Shown here: one piece after another, positions 45,055 through 53,783 of the stretch
How positions within the stretch are numbered: the first letter of the stretch is position 1
Layout: the number at the start of each line of letters is the position of its first letter
From: an uncultured Bacteroidota bacterium
GTDB lineage: Bacteria; Bacteroidota; Bacteroidia; Flavobacteriales; Flavobacteriaceae
Assembly (NCBI GenBank): GCA_902593165.1
Contig: CACJHI010000001.1
Location: 1 to 64,000, forward strand
DNA length: 64,000 bases
Reading direction: 5' to 3'
Position numbers and translations under genes: made by a program
Notes under the pieces: model-generated
Databases searched by the model: none
What the model was told of the DNA's origin: nothing
What the model saw: only the letters and a program-made list of their open reading frames with translations

Positions 45055-45600
45055 ATGAATAGAAGAGAGGCAATAAAAAACATCAGTATTTCTTTTGGTT
45101 CAATAACTCTGTCAACAGGTGTATTGAGTATGATTCAGTCATGTCAAACAGACAATATTGATTGGTCTCCTGATTACTTCAAAAAAAATCAAATCAATTT
45201 TATAGATAGGATATTTGAAATAATTATTCCAGAGACTGATACACCAGGTGCTATTTCATTAAATCTTTCAAGATTTGTAGATGCCTATATTTCTAGAAAT
45301 GTTCCAAAAGAAAATCAAAATGAATTGAATGCAGGAATAAATGAATTTATTGATGTGATATTAAAAAATGAGAATAAAAGAAGAATTAATGAAATAGATA
45401 GTGTTTCACTTGAGAAACATTTATCTAATCATTTAGATTCTGAAAGCTATATAGATTCTGATGGAAATAATTATTCTCAGCTTTGTGGTTTATTCAGAGA
45501 AATGTCTGTAAGAGCATATAAGTTATCTGAATATGTAATGACAAATAAGCTAGGTTATGTCCCAATACCTGGATATTATGATGGAAATGTTGATGTTTAA
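45055..45600 (+). CDS. Gluconate 2-dehydrogenase subunit 3-family Tat lipoprotein
   Basis: ATG 45055 gives an 181-residue protein starting MNRREAIKNISISFGS, a twin-arginine signal, then a lipobox near SMIQSC. The track start at 44947 lies within the GMC gene and is rejected. The mature part has the family motif FEIIIPETDTPGA, where the GMC subunit docks. It is 2 nt after the GMC gene, an obligate-looking pair. It probably carries the dehydrogenase through the Tat system and anchors it. No haem motif is present. Confidence 0.9.
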   Translation: MNRREAIKNISISFGSITLSTGVLSMIQSCQTDNIDWSPDYFKKNQINFIDRIFEIIIPETDTPGAISLNLSRFVDAYISRNVPKENQNELNAGINEFIDVILKNENKRRINEIDSVSLEKHLSNHLDSESYIDSDGNNYSQLCGLFREMSVRAYKLSEYVMTNKLGYVPIPGYYDGNVDV

Positions 45601-46094
45601 GTTACTATAAACTCACCCATCATTAGTTGATAATGACCTGGAAAAGAACATATAAAAACATAAGTACCAGGTTCAGGGGCGTCAAAAGTAATTGTATCAC
45701 TTTCACCACCACCTAGCATTTTGGTGTAGGCTATCTCATTATCACCTTCAGGAATATATTCAGAGTTTCTTGCACCTGCTGCTCTTAGTGCATACTCATT
45801 TACATCAACATCTTTTTTTATTAATACAAAATTATGACCCATTGAGCTGGCTGGGAACCTTCCATTATGGTTGAGTGTAAGTGTTACTTTTTGATTAGCA
45901 TTTACTCTAATAATTTTTTTATCAAATTTCATTTGATCATTTGAATTAAGAATAACATTATTAGACATTGTATTACTTTGGACAGAAGTAGCCTCTTCTT
46001 TTACTCTTTCGTATTGAAATTTTTCTTTTGTATTATTTGAATTATTACATGACATTATGAATAATGACAAAAATAAAATCGATTTGATCCTCAT
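45597..46094 (-). CDS. azu: Azurin-like blue-copper lipoprotein
   Basis: The 165-residue protein has a lipoprotein signal (FIMSC, Cys16) and a plastocyanin/azurin domain with copper ligands His87 (GHNF), Cys149, His154 and Met158. The spacing is CSFPGHYQLM, the azurin C-x4-H-x3-M. It carries single electrons in the periplasm. It is convergent with the GMC pair and overlaps it by 4 bp (TTAA). It is a candidate electron acceptor for the GMC dehydrogenase (inference from position only). Confidence 0.93.
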   Translation of the reverse strand: MRIKSILFLSLFIMSCNNSNNTKEKFQYERVKEEATSVQSNTMSNNVILNSNDQMKFDKKIIRVNANQKVTLTLNHNGRFPASSMGHNFVLIKKDVDVNEYALRAAGARNSEYIPEGDNEIAYTKMLGGGESDTITFDAPEPGTYVFICSFPGHYQLMMGEFIVT

Positions 46095-46109
46095 GGTTTA
46101 AGATTTTTC

Positions 46110-46117
46110 CAAATTTA
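46110..46117 (-). promoter_or_regulatory. -7 element for the azurin gene
   Basis: The minus strand reads TAAATTTG, a full TAnnTTTG match, 15 nt before the azurin ATG. The -33 region lacks a clear TTTG. Confidence 0.45.
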
Positions 46118-46170
46118 TTACAGAAAATTTAAAATCACTATAATATTTTATTATTATTTGTTATTGATGA

Positions 46171-47061
46171 TTAGGCATTCTTATTCTTCATCGAGACTAA
46201 GTATACTCCAATAAATACGAGAATACACGATAGAATTTTGGTAGTGTCAAGTGTGTCATTACCCGTAATTAAGGCAAAAATTATTGTAATTATAGGCTGA
46301 AGATAGATAAATGAACCAACTGTAGTCGGGGATAAAGTCTTTAATGCATAAATATTAAATAAATACGTCAAGAAAGTAGTGCCAATTACTACATACATCA
46401 TTCTCCAAATAGCAAACCAGGGAAGGTCAGACCAATTAACTTCTAAAAATTGATTATAAGTAATTGGAGCTGATAGAATTAATCCAATTAAGAATAACCA
46501 CTTCATTATAGTAAAAATATTATACTTATTTATTAAAGGCTTAAGAATTACAAGATATCCTGCATATGCTGATGCATTTAAAAGAAAAAGAGAGTTTCCT
46601 AGTGGAATATTTGGAGCATTTATTCCAGTTTTACTACTATTTAATATCAAAAAAATTGCACCAGAAAAACCAATACAAATTCCAATTATTTTCTTTAGAG
46701 TGACTCTCTCCTTTAAGAAAAAATAGGACAGGATTAAAACTAAAACTGGAGAAAGTGTAATTATAACTCCACTATTTATAGGAGTTGATAGTTCAAGACC
46801 TCTAAAAAAGGCTAACATATTTGTACACATACCCAATATTGAAGCAAATACAATCTTTATAAAATCTTTTGATTCAATTTTTTCACTTGGTGTGAATAGA
46901 CTAATTAACCAGAATATTGAAGTAGCCCCTAGTAGTCTTAACATTATAAATCCAGATGATCCAATATAGATCGGCATTACCTCTTTAGCTACAGTATGAT
47001 TAATTCCATATATACTTGTTGCTAAGAATGCTGCAATTAGAGCTAAATATCTTTTATCCAT
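46171..47061 (-). CDS. EamA/DMT-superfamily transporter
   Basis: I set the start at ATG 47061 (MDKRYLALIAAFLATSIYGIN), giving 296 residues with about ten helices in two EamA repeats (first near LELSTPINSGVIITLSPVLVLILSYFFLKERVT, second near SPTTVGSFIYLQPIITIIFALITG). The track start would overlap the divergent methionine gene. Members export amino acids or metabolites, and the substrate is unknown. It shares its upstream region with the cystathionine gamma-synthase gene. Confidence 0.85.
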   Translation of the reverse strand: MDKRYLALIAAFLATSIYGINHTVAKEVMPIYIGSSGFIMLRLLGATSIFWLISLFTPSEKIESKDFIKIVFASILGMCTNMLAFFRGLELSTPINSGVIITLSPVLVLILSYFFLKERVTLKKIIGICIGFSGAIFLILNSSKTGINAPNIPLGNSLFLLNASAYAGYLVILKPLINKYNIFTIMKWLFLIGLILSAPITYNQFLEVNWSDLPWFAIWRMMYVVIGTTFLTYLFNIYALKTLSPTTVGSFIYLQPIITIIFALITGNDTLDTTKILSCILVFIGVYLVSMKNKNA

Positions 47062-47124
47062 TTCTAAATTATCCAACAAAGAAAATGATTTTAAAAGAAT
47101 CATAAAGCTAATTCCGAATATCTT

Positions 47125-47132
47125 TATCTTTG
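47125..47132 (+). promoter_or_regulatory. -7 element for the cystathionine gamma-synthase gene
   Basis: TATCTTTG fully matches TAnnTTTG. It lies 5 nt before ATG 47138 but 17 nt before ATG 47150, the spacing seen at rplU (17 nt), which favours the later start. Confidence 0.5.
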
Positions 47133-47149
47133 CACTAATGAAGAAAAAA

Positions 47150-48289
47150 ATGAAGTTTAATACCAAGGCAATACATGGAGGTCAGATTCTGGATCCTGCA
47201 TATGGATCTGTAATGACTCCAATATATCAAACATCAACTTATGCTCAGTCGTCTCCAGGTAAGCATAAAGGTTATGAGTACAGTAGAACTCATAATCCTA
47301 CAAGAACAAATTTTGAAAGAGCTATTGCTTCTCTAGAAAATGCTGAACATGGCTTAGCATTTGCATCAGGTCTAGCCGCTATCGATGCTATTATAAAGAC
47401 TTTGAGCCCAGGTGATGAAATAATTTCTACCAATGATCTATATGGAGGAAGCTACAGACTATTCAAGCAAATTTTCGAGAAGTATGAGTTGAAATTTCAT
47501 TTTGTAAATATGGAAGATTTAACTTCTGTTGAAGAAAAGATAAATTCTAAAACTAAACTTATATGGGTTGAAACTCCAACCAATCCAATGATGAATGTAG
47601 TTGATATCAAATCGATGTCAACTTTAGCTAAGAAAAATAATATTTTACTTTGTGTTGATAATACTTTTGCTACTCCATATATTCAGAGGCCACTAGATTT
47701 AGGAGCTGATATAGTAATGCATTCTGCAACAAAATATATTGCAGGTCATAGTGATGTTGTAATTGGGGCATTGGCTTTAAATGATGAAAATCTTTATAAA
47801 AAATTATCCTTTATTCAAAATGCTTCAGGGGCAACTCCAGGACCAATGGACTGCTTTCTTACTTTAAGAGGAATAAAAACTCTTCATCTAAGAATGCAAA
47901 GACATTCTGAAAATGCAGAAAGGATAGCAATGTTTCTAAAAGGCCATAATAAAATTTCAAATGTATTCTGGGCAGGATTTAAAGATCATAAAAATTATAA
48001 TATTGCGAAAAGTCAGATGAATGGTTTCGGTGGAATGGTCTCATTTATTCCTATTGATAATACTTTTGAAACATCAAGAAAAATAGCTGAAAATCTTAAA
48101 TTGTTTACACTTGCTGAGTCCCTTGGTGGAGTAGAAAGCTTGTGTTGTCATCCTGCTAGTATGACACATGCATCTATACCTCCAGAGGAAAGAAAAAAAT
48201 CAGGATTAGTTGAATCGCTTCTTAGACTTAGTGTTGGTATCGAAGATGTAGATGACTTAATTGATGATTTAAATAATGCTATAGGATAA
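47150..48289 (+). CDS. Cystathionine gamma-synthase/lyase (Cys/Met PLP enzyme)
   Basis: The product is about 379 residues from ATG 47150 (MKFNTKAIHGGQ). It has TPIYQTSTYAQSSPGKHKGYEYSRTHNPTR, the PLP-lysine segment MHSATKYIAGHSDVVIG, and EDVDDLIDDL near the end. The family condenses cysteine with activated homoserine to cystathionine or cleaves cystathionine. Synthase and lyase roles are not separable by sequence here. The track start 47138 adds MKKK and sits too close to the -7 element. Transcription runs on into lpxH with a 5-nt gap. Confidence 0.92.
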   Translation: MKFNTKAIHGGQILDPAYGSVMTPIYQTSTYAQSSPGKHKGYEYSRTHNPTRTNFERAIASLENAEHGLAFASGLAAIDAIIKTLSPGDEIISTNDLYGGSYRLFKQIFEKYELKFHFVNMEDLTSVEEKINSKTKLIWVETPTNPMMNVVDIKSMSTLAKKNNILLCVDNTFATPYIQRPLDLGADIVMHSATKYIAGHSDVVIGALALNDENLYKKLSFIQNASGATPGPMDCFLTLRGIKTLHLRMQRHSENAERIAMFLKGHNKISNVFWAGFKDHKNYNIAKSQMNGFGGMVSFIPIDNTFETSRKIAENLKLFTLAESLGGVESLCCHPASMTHASIPPEERKKSGLVESLLRLSVGIEDVDDLIDDLNNAIG

Positions 48290-48294
48290 TATTC

Positions 48295-49062
48295 ATGGAG
48301 ATCCCAAAAGACAAAAAAATATATTTTAGTTCAGATAATCATCTTGGATTACCTTCACTAAAGGAAAGTCATGATAGAGAAAAGATTTTTGTCAAATGGC
48401 TAGACTCAATTAAGCATGACGCTGAGATTATTTTTTTATTAGGAGACTTATTTGACTTTTGGTTTGAATATAAAGAGGCCGTTCCTAGGGGTTTTACTCG
48501 TTCTTTGGGAAAACTAGCTGAATTATCAGATATGGGAATAAAAATATATTTTTTTGTAGGTAATCATGACTATTGGATGACTGACTATTTTGAAGAGGAA
48601 CTAAATATTAAGGTTTTTAAATCACCTGAGCTTTTTATTTTTAATTCGAAATCTTTTTTTATTGGTCATGGAGATGGGCTAGGACCAGGTGACTATGGAT
48701 ATAAAAGAATGAAATTTATTCTTTCAAATCCTTTTTTCATATGGTTATACAGATTAATACACCCAGATATTGGGATTAAACTTGGAAAATATTTATCTCA
48801 ACAGAATAAACTTATTTCAGGTTCAGAGGATATTGACTTCAGAGGAGAGGATAAGGAGTGGCTAATACAATATTGTCTAAAAAAATTATCAAAAGAACAC
48901 ATTGATTACTTCATCTTTGGTCATCGTCATTTGCCAATTGTCCATCAACTTAAAACAAAGTCAAAATACATAAATTTAGGTGATTGGATCACTCACTTCA
49001 CATACGGTGTTTTTGATGGTAAAACTTTTACTTTAAGAAATTTTTTAAAAAAAAATGATTGA
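48295..49062 (+). CDS. lpxH: UDP-2,3-diacylglucosamine diphosphatase
   Basis: The 255-residue metallophosphoesterase has FSSDNHLG (D-x-H), LLGDLFDFW, VGNHDYW, IGHGDGLGPGD and FGHRH, the five blocks of LpxH. It hydrolyses UDP-2,3-diacyl-GlcN to lipid X in lipid A synthesis at the inner membrane. The length is normal. It overlaps hflX by 8 bp. Confidence 0.93.
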   Translation: MEIPKDKKIYFSSDNHLGLPSLKESHDREKIFVKWLDSIKHDAEIIFLLGDLFDFWFEYKEAVPRGFTRSLGKLAELSDMGIKIYFFVGNHDYWMTDYFEEELNIKVFKSPELFIFNSKSFFIGHGDGLGPGDYGYKRMKFILSNPFFIWLYRLIHPDIGIKLGKYLSQQNKLISGSEDIDFRGEDKEWLIQYCLKKLSKEHIDYFIFGHRHLPIVHQLKTKSKYINLGDWITHFTYGVFDGKTFTLRNFLKKND

Positions 49063-50251
49063 GTCACAAAAATCAAATTTTGAAAGAACTGTTCTTGTAG
49101 GTGTAATTAATGATTCTCAAAGCGAGGAAAAACTTAATGAGTTTCTCAAGGAATTAGAATTTTTATCTGTTACAGCTGGGGGTAAAGTATTAAGAAAATT
49201 TAAACAAAGAATAAAAACACCTAATCCAAAGACATTTATTGGAAAAGGAAAAATTGATGAAATTCAAAACTACATTAAAGAAAATGATGTCTCTATTGTC
49301 GTTTTTGATGATGAACTTTCACCTACACAACAATCAAATATTGAAAGACTTCTAAAGTGTAAAATCCTAGATAGAACTGCACTCATTCTTGATATTTTTG
49401 CACAAAGAGCTAAGACAAGTTATGCTAAGACTCAAGTTGAATTAGCTCAATATGAATACCTTCTCCCTAGACTTAAAGGACTTTGGACCCACCTCGAAAG
49501 ACAAAAGGGGGGGATTGGAATGAGAGGTCCTGGTGAAACTGAAATTGAGACTGATAGAAGAATAGTTAGAGATAAAATTTCTCTATTAAAAAAGAAAATT
49601 TCTACTATTGATAAGCAAATGAAAGTTCAAAGAGGAAACCGAGGGTCTCTAGTACGAGTTGCTTTGGTTGGATATACTAACGTAGGAAAATCAACAATTA
49701 TGAATATGCTCTCAAAAAGTAAAGTTTTTGCAGAAGATAAGTTATTTGCAACTTTAGATACCACAGTTAGAAAGGTTGTTATTAACACATTACCTTTCCT
49801 TCTTACTGACACTGTTGGTTTTATAAGAAAACTTCCAACTCAGCTTATTGAATCGTTTAAAAGTACATTAGAGGAAGTAAAAGACGCAGACATACTTTTA
49901 CATATAGTGGACATCTCTCATCCTAGTTTTGAGGATCATATATTATCTGTAGATAAAATTTTAAGTGAAATTAATTGTCACAACAAGTATAACTTGATGA
50001 TATTTAATAAAATTGATAATTATAAAAAAAGTGATTTTAATGATTCTTCTTCAAATAATGGTCACTTTTCCTTGATGCAATGGAGAAATACGTGGATGAA
50101 TAAAACAAATGGTAAAGCATTATTCATTTCTGCAAAAAATAAAACTAACTTTGATAATCTTAGGAAGGAAATATATGAAATAGTAAAAAATGTTGATATG
50201 AGTCACTATCCTAAAAACGACTATTTATACCCCGAATATTTTTCTAAGTGA
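49055..50251 (+). CDS. hflX: Ribosome-associated GTPase HflX
   Basis: The 398-residue protein has the HflX-specific domain (RTALILDIFAQRAKTSYAKTQVELAQYEYLLPRLKGLW, near 108-145), a Gly-rich linker GGIGMRGPGETEIETDRR, and a GTPase domain with VALVGYTNVGKST (P-loop), DTVGF and FNKID. It splits stalled or stressed ribosomes. The C terminus is short compared with E. coli HflX. It is coupled to lpxH. Confidence 0.95.
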   Translation: MIESQKSNFERTVLVGVINDSQSEEKLNEFLKELEFLSVTAGGKVLRKFKQRIKTPNPKTFIGKGKIDEIQNYIKENDVSIVVFDDELSPTQQSNIERLLKCKILDRTALILDIFAQRAKTSYAKTQVELAQYEYLLPRLKGLWTHLERQKGGIGMRGPGETEIETDRRIVRDKISLLKKKISTIDKQMKVQRGNRGSLVRVALVGYTNVGKSTIMNMLSKSKVFAEDKLFATLDTTVRKVVINTLPFLLTDTVGFIRKLPTQLIESFKSTLEEVKDADILLHIVDISHPSFEDHILSVDKILSEINCHNKYNLMIFNKIDNYKKSDFNDSSSNNGHFSLMQWRNTWMNKTNGKALFISAKNKTNFDNLRKEIYEIVKNVDMSHYPKNDYLYPEYFSK

Positions 50252-50337
50252 AATTTTGACTTACCCCCAATTTAACCAATTATTAACAGGGTTTTTACTA
50301 ATAAATTTTGAAATTTGAATAAATCAATTCAGTAATC

Positions 50338-51342
50338 ATGAGCGATACAAAAAAAAATGTGGATTTAAATAAAAAAGACGAATTAATAAAACAAGAAAGT
50401 GCTTTTGTTGATCTTCTATCAATGGAGATAAATAAAAAAATCATTGGTCAGAAAAAAATGATTGAAAGATTGCTCATTGGGCTTCTTGGAAAGGGACATA
50501 TATTACTTGAAGGTGTGCCGGGCTTGGCTAAAACTTTAGCCATAAATAGTTTAAGTAGCGCAGTTAAAGGATCTTTTAGTAGAATTCAATTTACACCTGA
50601 TTTACTACCAGCAGATGTTATTGGGACTATGATATATAATATGAAAGAAGGAAATTTCTCAATTAAGAAGGGTCCAGTTTTTGCAAATTTTGTTTTAGCT
50701 GATGAGATAAACCGTGCTCCTGCTAAAGTACAGTCTGCATTGCTTGAGGCTATGCAAGAGAAACAAGTGACTATTGGGGATAAAACATTTAAACTTGCGG
50801 ACCCATTTTTAGTAATGGCTACACAAAACCCAGTAGAACAAGAAGGTACATATCCACTTCCAGAAGCACAGGTAGATAGATTTATGTTAAAGGTAGTGGT
50901 TGACTACCCAGAGTTAGAGGAGGAGCAAAAAATTATTAATATGAATCTCTCATCTTCTCAAGATAAAATTAAACCAGTAGTTACAACTGCTCAAATTACA
51001 AAGGCACAAGGAGTTGTCAATGATGTTTATATGGATGAGAAAATTGAAAAATATATCTTGGATTTAATCTTCTGCACTAGATATCCTGAAAAATATGGTT
51101 TAAAGAACCTATCTCCACTTATTTCTTTTGGAGCTTCTCCGCGTGGAAGTATAAATTTAGCCCTAGCATCAAAATGTTATGCTTTTATTAAACATAGAGG
51201 GTTTGTTATACCTGAGGATGTTAGAGAAGTTATTACCGATGTATTAAGACATAGAATTGGTTTAACATATGAGGCTGAAGCTGAAAGTGTAACAACTGAG
51301 GACATAATAAAACAAATTGTAAACACTGTTGAAGTACCATAA
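50338..51342 (+). CDS. MoxR-family AAA+ ATPase
   Basis: The 334-residue protein has Walker A GVPGLAKT (59-66), Walker B ADEINRAP and sensor segment MATQNPVEQEGTYPLPEAQ, the MoxR signature. MoxR ATPases act as chaperones for VWA-domain partners. It starts the moxR-DUF58-batA-E operon, the Bacteroides aerotolerance (Bat) arrangement. Gene spacing through the operon is near zero from here to 59024. The 86-bp upstream gap is AT-rich, with no perfect -7 box. Confidence 0.95.
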   Translation: MSDTKKNVDLNKKDELIKQESAFVDLLSMEINKKIIGQKKMIERLLIGLLGKGHILLEGVPGLAKTLAINSLSSAVKGSFSRIQFTPDLLPADVIGTMIYNMKEGNFSIKKGPVFANFVLADEINRAPAKVQSALLEAMQEKQVTIGDKTFKLADPFLVMATQNPVEQEGTYPLPEAQVDRFMLKVVVDYPELEEEQKIINMNLSSSQDKIKPVVTTAQITKAQGVVNDVYMDEKIEKYILDLIFCTRYPEKYGLKNLSPLISFGASPRGSINLALASKCYAFIKHRGFVIPEDVREVITDVLRHRIGLTYEAEAESVTTEDIIKQIVNTVEVP

Positions 51343-51345
51343 TAA

Positions 51346-52212
51346 ATGGATTCTAAAGAGTTACTAAAAAAGGTAAGACAAGTTGAAATAAAAAGTAGGA
51401 GGTTAAGCGACAATGTTTTCGGTGGGGAATACCTTAGTACTTTTAAGGGTAGAGGTATGACCTTCAGTGAAGTACGTAAGTATGAATTTGGTGATGATAT
51501 AAGATCAATTGATTGGAATGTTACAGCAAGGTATAACGAACCGTTTATTAAGATTTTTGAGGAGGAAAGGGAATTAACTTTGATGTTATTAATAGATGTT
51601 AGTGGTTCAAAAAACTTTGCTACCAGGAATAAACTTAAAAAAGAAATAGTCACAGAAATAGCTGCAACACTTGCATTCTCTGCGTTAAAAAACAATGATA
51701 AGGTTGGGGCGATATTATTCACAGATAGTATAGAATTATTTATTCCTCCAAACAAAGGCAAGAAACACATTCTGAGAATTATTAGGGAACTACTTGAATT
51801 TAAACCAAAGAGTGCAAGAACGAGTATAGATTCATCACTTAAATTTTTATTGAGTGTTATTCAAAAAAAAGCGATAGTTTTTATTTTATCCGATTTTATT
51901 GATGATAACTACGATAAGTCATTAAAGCTTGCAGCAAAAAAATATGACTTAACAGGTATAAGAATTTTTGATCAAATGGAGACTAAAATTCCTAAGCTTG
52001 GTTTTGTTCCAATGATTGATGCTGAAACAAATGAGTTAGTTTGGGTTGATACTTTCTCAAAAAAAATCAGAGATGGCTACTCTTCCAATTATACTTCATC
52101 AATAAAAAAATTTGAAACTTTATTTAATAAAAATGGAGCTGGTGTAATAAATTGTATGGTTGATGAAAGCTATGTTAAGAAACTTCTTGGATATTTTAAA
52201 CACAGAGCATAA
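51346..52212 (+). CDS. DUF58 protein of the Bat operon
   Basis: The 288-residue protein has the DUF58 signature FGDDIRSIDWNVTARYNEPFIKIFEEERELTLMLLIDVSGS, followed by a VWA-like fold. It is soluble, without TM segments. DUF58 proteins accompany MoxR ATPases almost always and may recruit membrane VWA partners. It is 3 nt after moxR and overlaps the next gene by one base. Confidence 0.93.
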   Translation: MDSKELLKKVRQVEIKSRRLSDNVFGGEYLSTFKGRGMTFSEVRKYEFGDDIRSIDWNVTARYNEPFIKIFEEERELTLMLLIDVSGSKNFATRNKLKKEIVTEIAATLAFSALKNNDKVGAILFTDSIELFIPPNKGKKHILRIIRELLEFKPKSARTSIDSSLKFLLSVIQKKAIVFILSDFIDDNYDKSLKLAAKKYDLTGIRIFDQMETKIPKLGFVPMIDAETNELVWVDTFSKKIRDGYSSNYTSSIKKFETLFNKNGAGVINCMVDESYVKKLLGYFKHRA

Positions 52213-53783
52213 TGAGATATATATTTATTTTCCTATGGTTTTATTCTGTATCATTTATTAATGCACAGTCTGCAAGCTTTGACCCTGATATTATCATCAA
52301 AAGTTCAATTGATACTACAAATGTCAAAATTGGAGAAGAAATTATTTATACAATTGATATAGAATCAAAAAACAAATACAATATTCGCTTTGATGAAAAA
52401 CCAAACTTTATTCCTTTTGAAATACTAGATTCTTACCCTTACGACTCAATTATTGAATCCTCAAATATTTCAAAAAAATATTCATTAATTAACTTCGAAC
52501 CAGGGGAATTCTGGATTCCTCCTCAAAAAGTATATTTTAATCAATCTATAAAATTTACAGATTCACTTTTAGTAGTTGTTAATGATGTTGAGGTAGACAC
52601 TCTTAAGCAGAATCTATTTGATATAAAGCCCATTATTCCGGTAAAAAGAAATTATCAAAAACTAATTATAAGATTGATCTCAATTTTTACAATAATGGCT
52701 CTTGCTTATTTACTTTATAAATATTATTTAAAAAATAGTAGAGAAAACACAAAGGTTATTTCAAGATCTCTTTATGAAATAGCATTTGACAAATTAGAAA
52801 AGCTTGATAATCTTAATCCAAATTCACAAATTGAGTTCAAAGAATATTATACAATTTTAATTGACATATTTAGAGAGTATTTGGAATCTCAAGTTAAAAT
52901 CCCAGCGATGGAGAGTACCTCTAGAGAGCTAATAATTAGAATAAATATGTTAAAGGATAGTGATAATTATAATTTTGAAAAAAATCAGATAGATAAACTT
53001 GAGGAATTATTCACTAAATCAGATTTAATAAAATTTGCTAAATCACTTCCAACAAAAGGTGATTTAAACATTGACCTAGTTACAATTAAAGATTTTATTT
53101 CTTCAACTGAAAAAATTTACAATGAGAAGTTTGAAAAGATTGATCAACCTGAGATAAAAGATGACGATAATAATTTTACAGAAAATTTAAAAACCTTTTT
53201 TAAATACTCTTTAGTTACAGCTACAACTGCTTTAGTACTTTGTATTGTTATTTTTGGCTATTATCCAGTTAGAGATACTATACTCTTAAACCCTACAAAA
53301 AAACTGCTTGATAAAGAGTGGTTCACCAGTCAATATGGTTCTCCACCAGTTGAGTTAAGCTCACCATTGATACTTGAAAGAGTTCTAGACAGTGCTGATT
53401 TAAACAAATTTCAGATGGGGAGTATTTCTGACAAGTTCTTTTTATCCTTAGATTTTAAGGATGTTATTCAAACTGAAAATCCATCTAATCTAGATTTAAT
53501 AAAAAATGAACTTATTAATGAATTCCAAGAATCAGGATCTAAAAATATTTTAGTGAAAGACGACCAGTTTACTGTAAAATCTGGAGATACTGGATTAAGA
53601 CTATTTGGAAGCTTAGATGTTGAGATTAACAATGATCTTTACAGATCAAATTTTACATCAGTTATTTTACCATATGATAAAAAAACCATAAGACTGATAG
53701 TTGTCTATAGAGATAACGACAGATATGCTGGTGATATCGAGCAAAGAATCCTGAAAAGTTTTGATATAATAAAAGAATTGTAA
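52212..53783 (+). CDS. Two-TM Bat-operon protein with DUF4381-like middle, function unknown
   Basis: The 523-residue protein has a signal peptide (1-19), a periplasmic beta-rich part (about 20-145), a TM helix at 150-172, and a cytoplasmic segment with EFKEYYTILIDIFREYLESQVKIPAMESTSRELI that resembles DUF4381. A second TM near 335-355 is followed by a C-terminal domain of about 170 residues that I cannot place. It overlaps both neighbours by one base (ATG sharing). The first part resembles BatD in character. The C-terminal domain is unassigned. Confidence 0.75.
   Translation: MRYIFIFLWFYSVSFINAQSASFDPDIIIKSSIDTTNVKIGEEIIYTIDIESKNKYNIRFDEKPNFIPFEILDSYPYDSIIESSNISKKYSLINFEPGEFWIPPQKVYFNQSIKFTDSLLVVVNDVEVDTLKQNLFDIKPIIPVKRNYQKLIIRLISIFTIMALAYLLYKYYLKNSRENTKVISRSLYEIAFDKLEKLDNLNPNSQIEFKEYYTILIDIFREYLESQVKIPAMESTSRELIIRINMLKDSDNYNFEKNQIDKLEELFTKSDLIKFAKSLPTKGDLNIDLVTIKDFISSTEKIYNEKFEKIDQPEIKDDDNNFTENLKTFFKYSLVTATTALVLCIVIFGYYPVRDTILLNPTKKLLDKEWFTSQYGSPPVELSSPLILERVLDSADLNKFQMGSISDKFFLSLDFKDVIQTENPSNLDLIKNELINEFQESGSKNILVKDDQFTVKSGDTGLRLFGSLDVEINNDLYRSNFTSVILPYDKKTIRLIVVYRDNDRYAGDIEQRILKSFDIIKEL

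Noticed and set aside
50252-50337. Promoter for moxR with TAAATTTTG
   Set aside because: The box has one extra base relative to TAnnTTTG and no paired upstream TTTG at the expected spacing, so I did not list it.
51177-51770. 197-residue minus-strand ORF across the moxR end and the DUF58 gene
   Set aside because: It is antisense to two well-conserved genes, has shadow-type Ser/Leu/Phe-rich composition, and matches no family I know.
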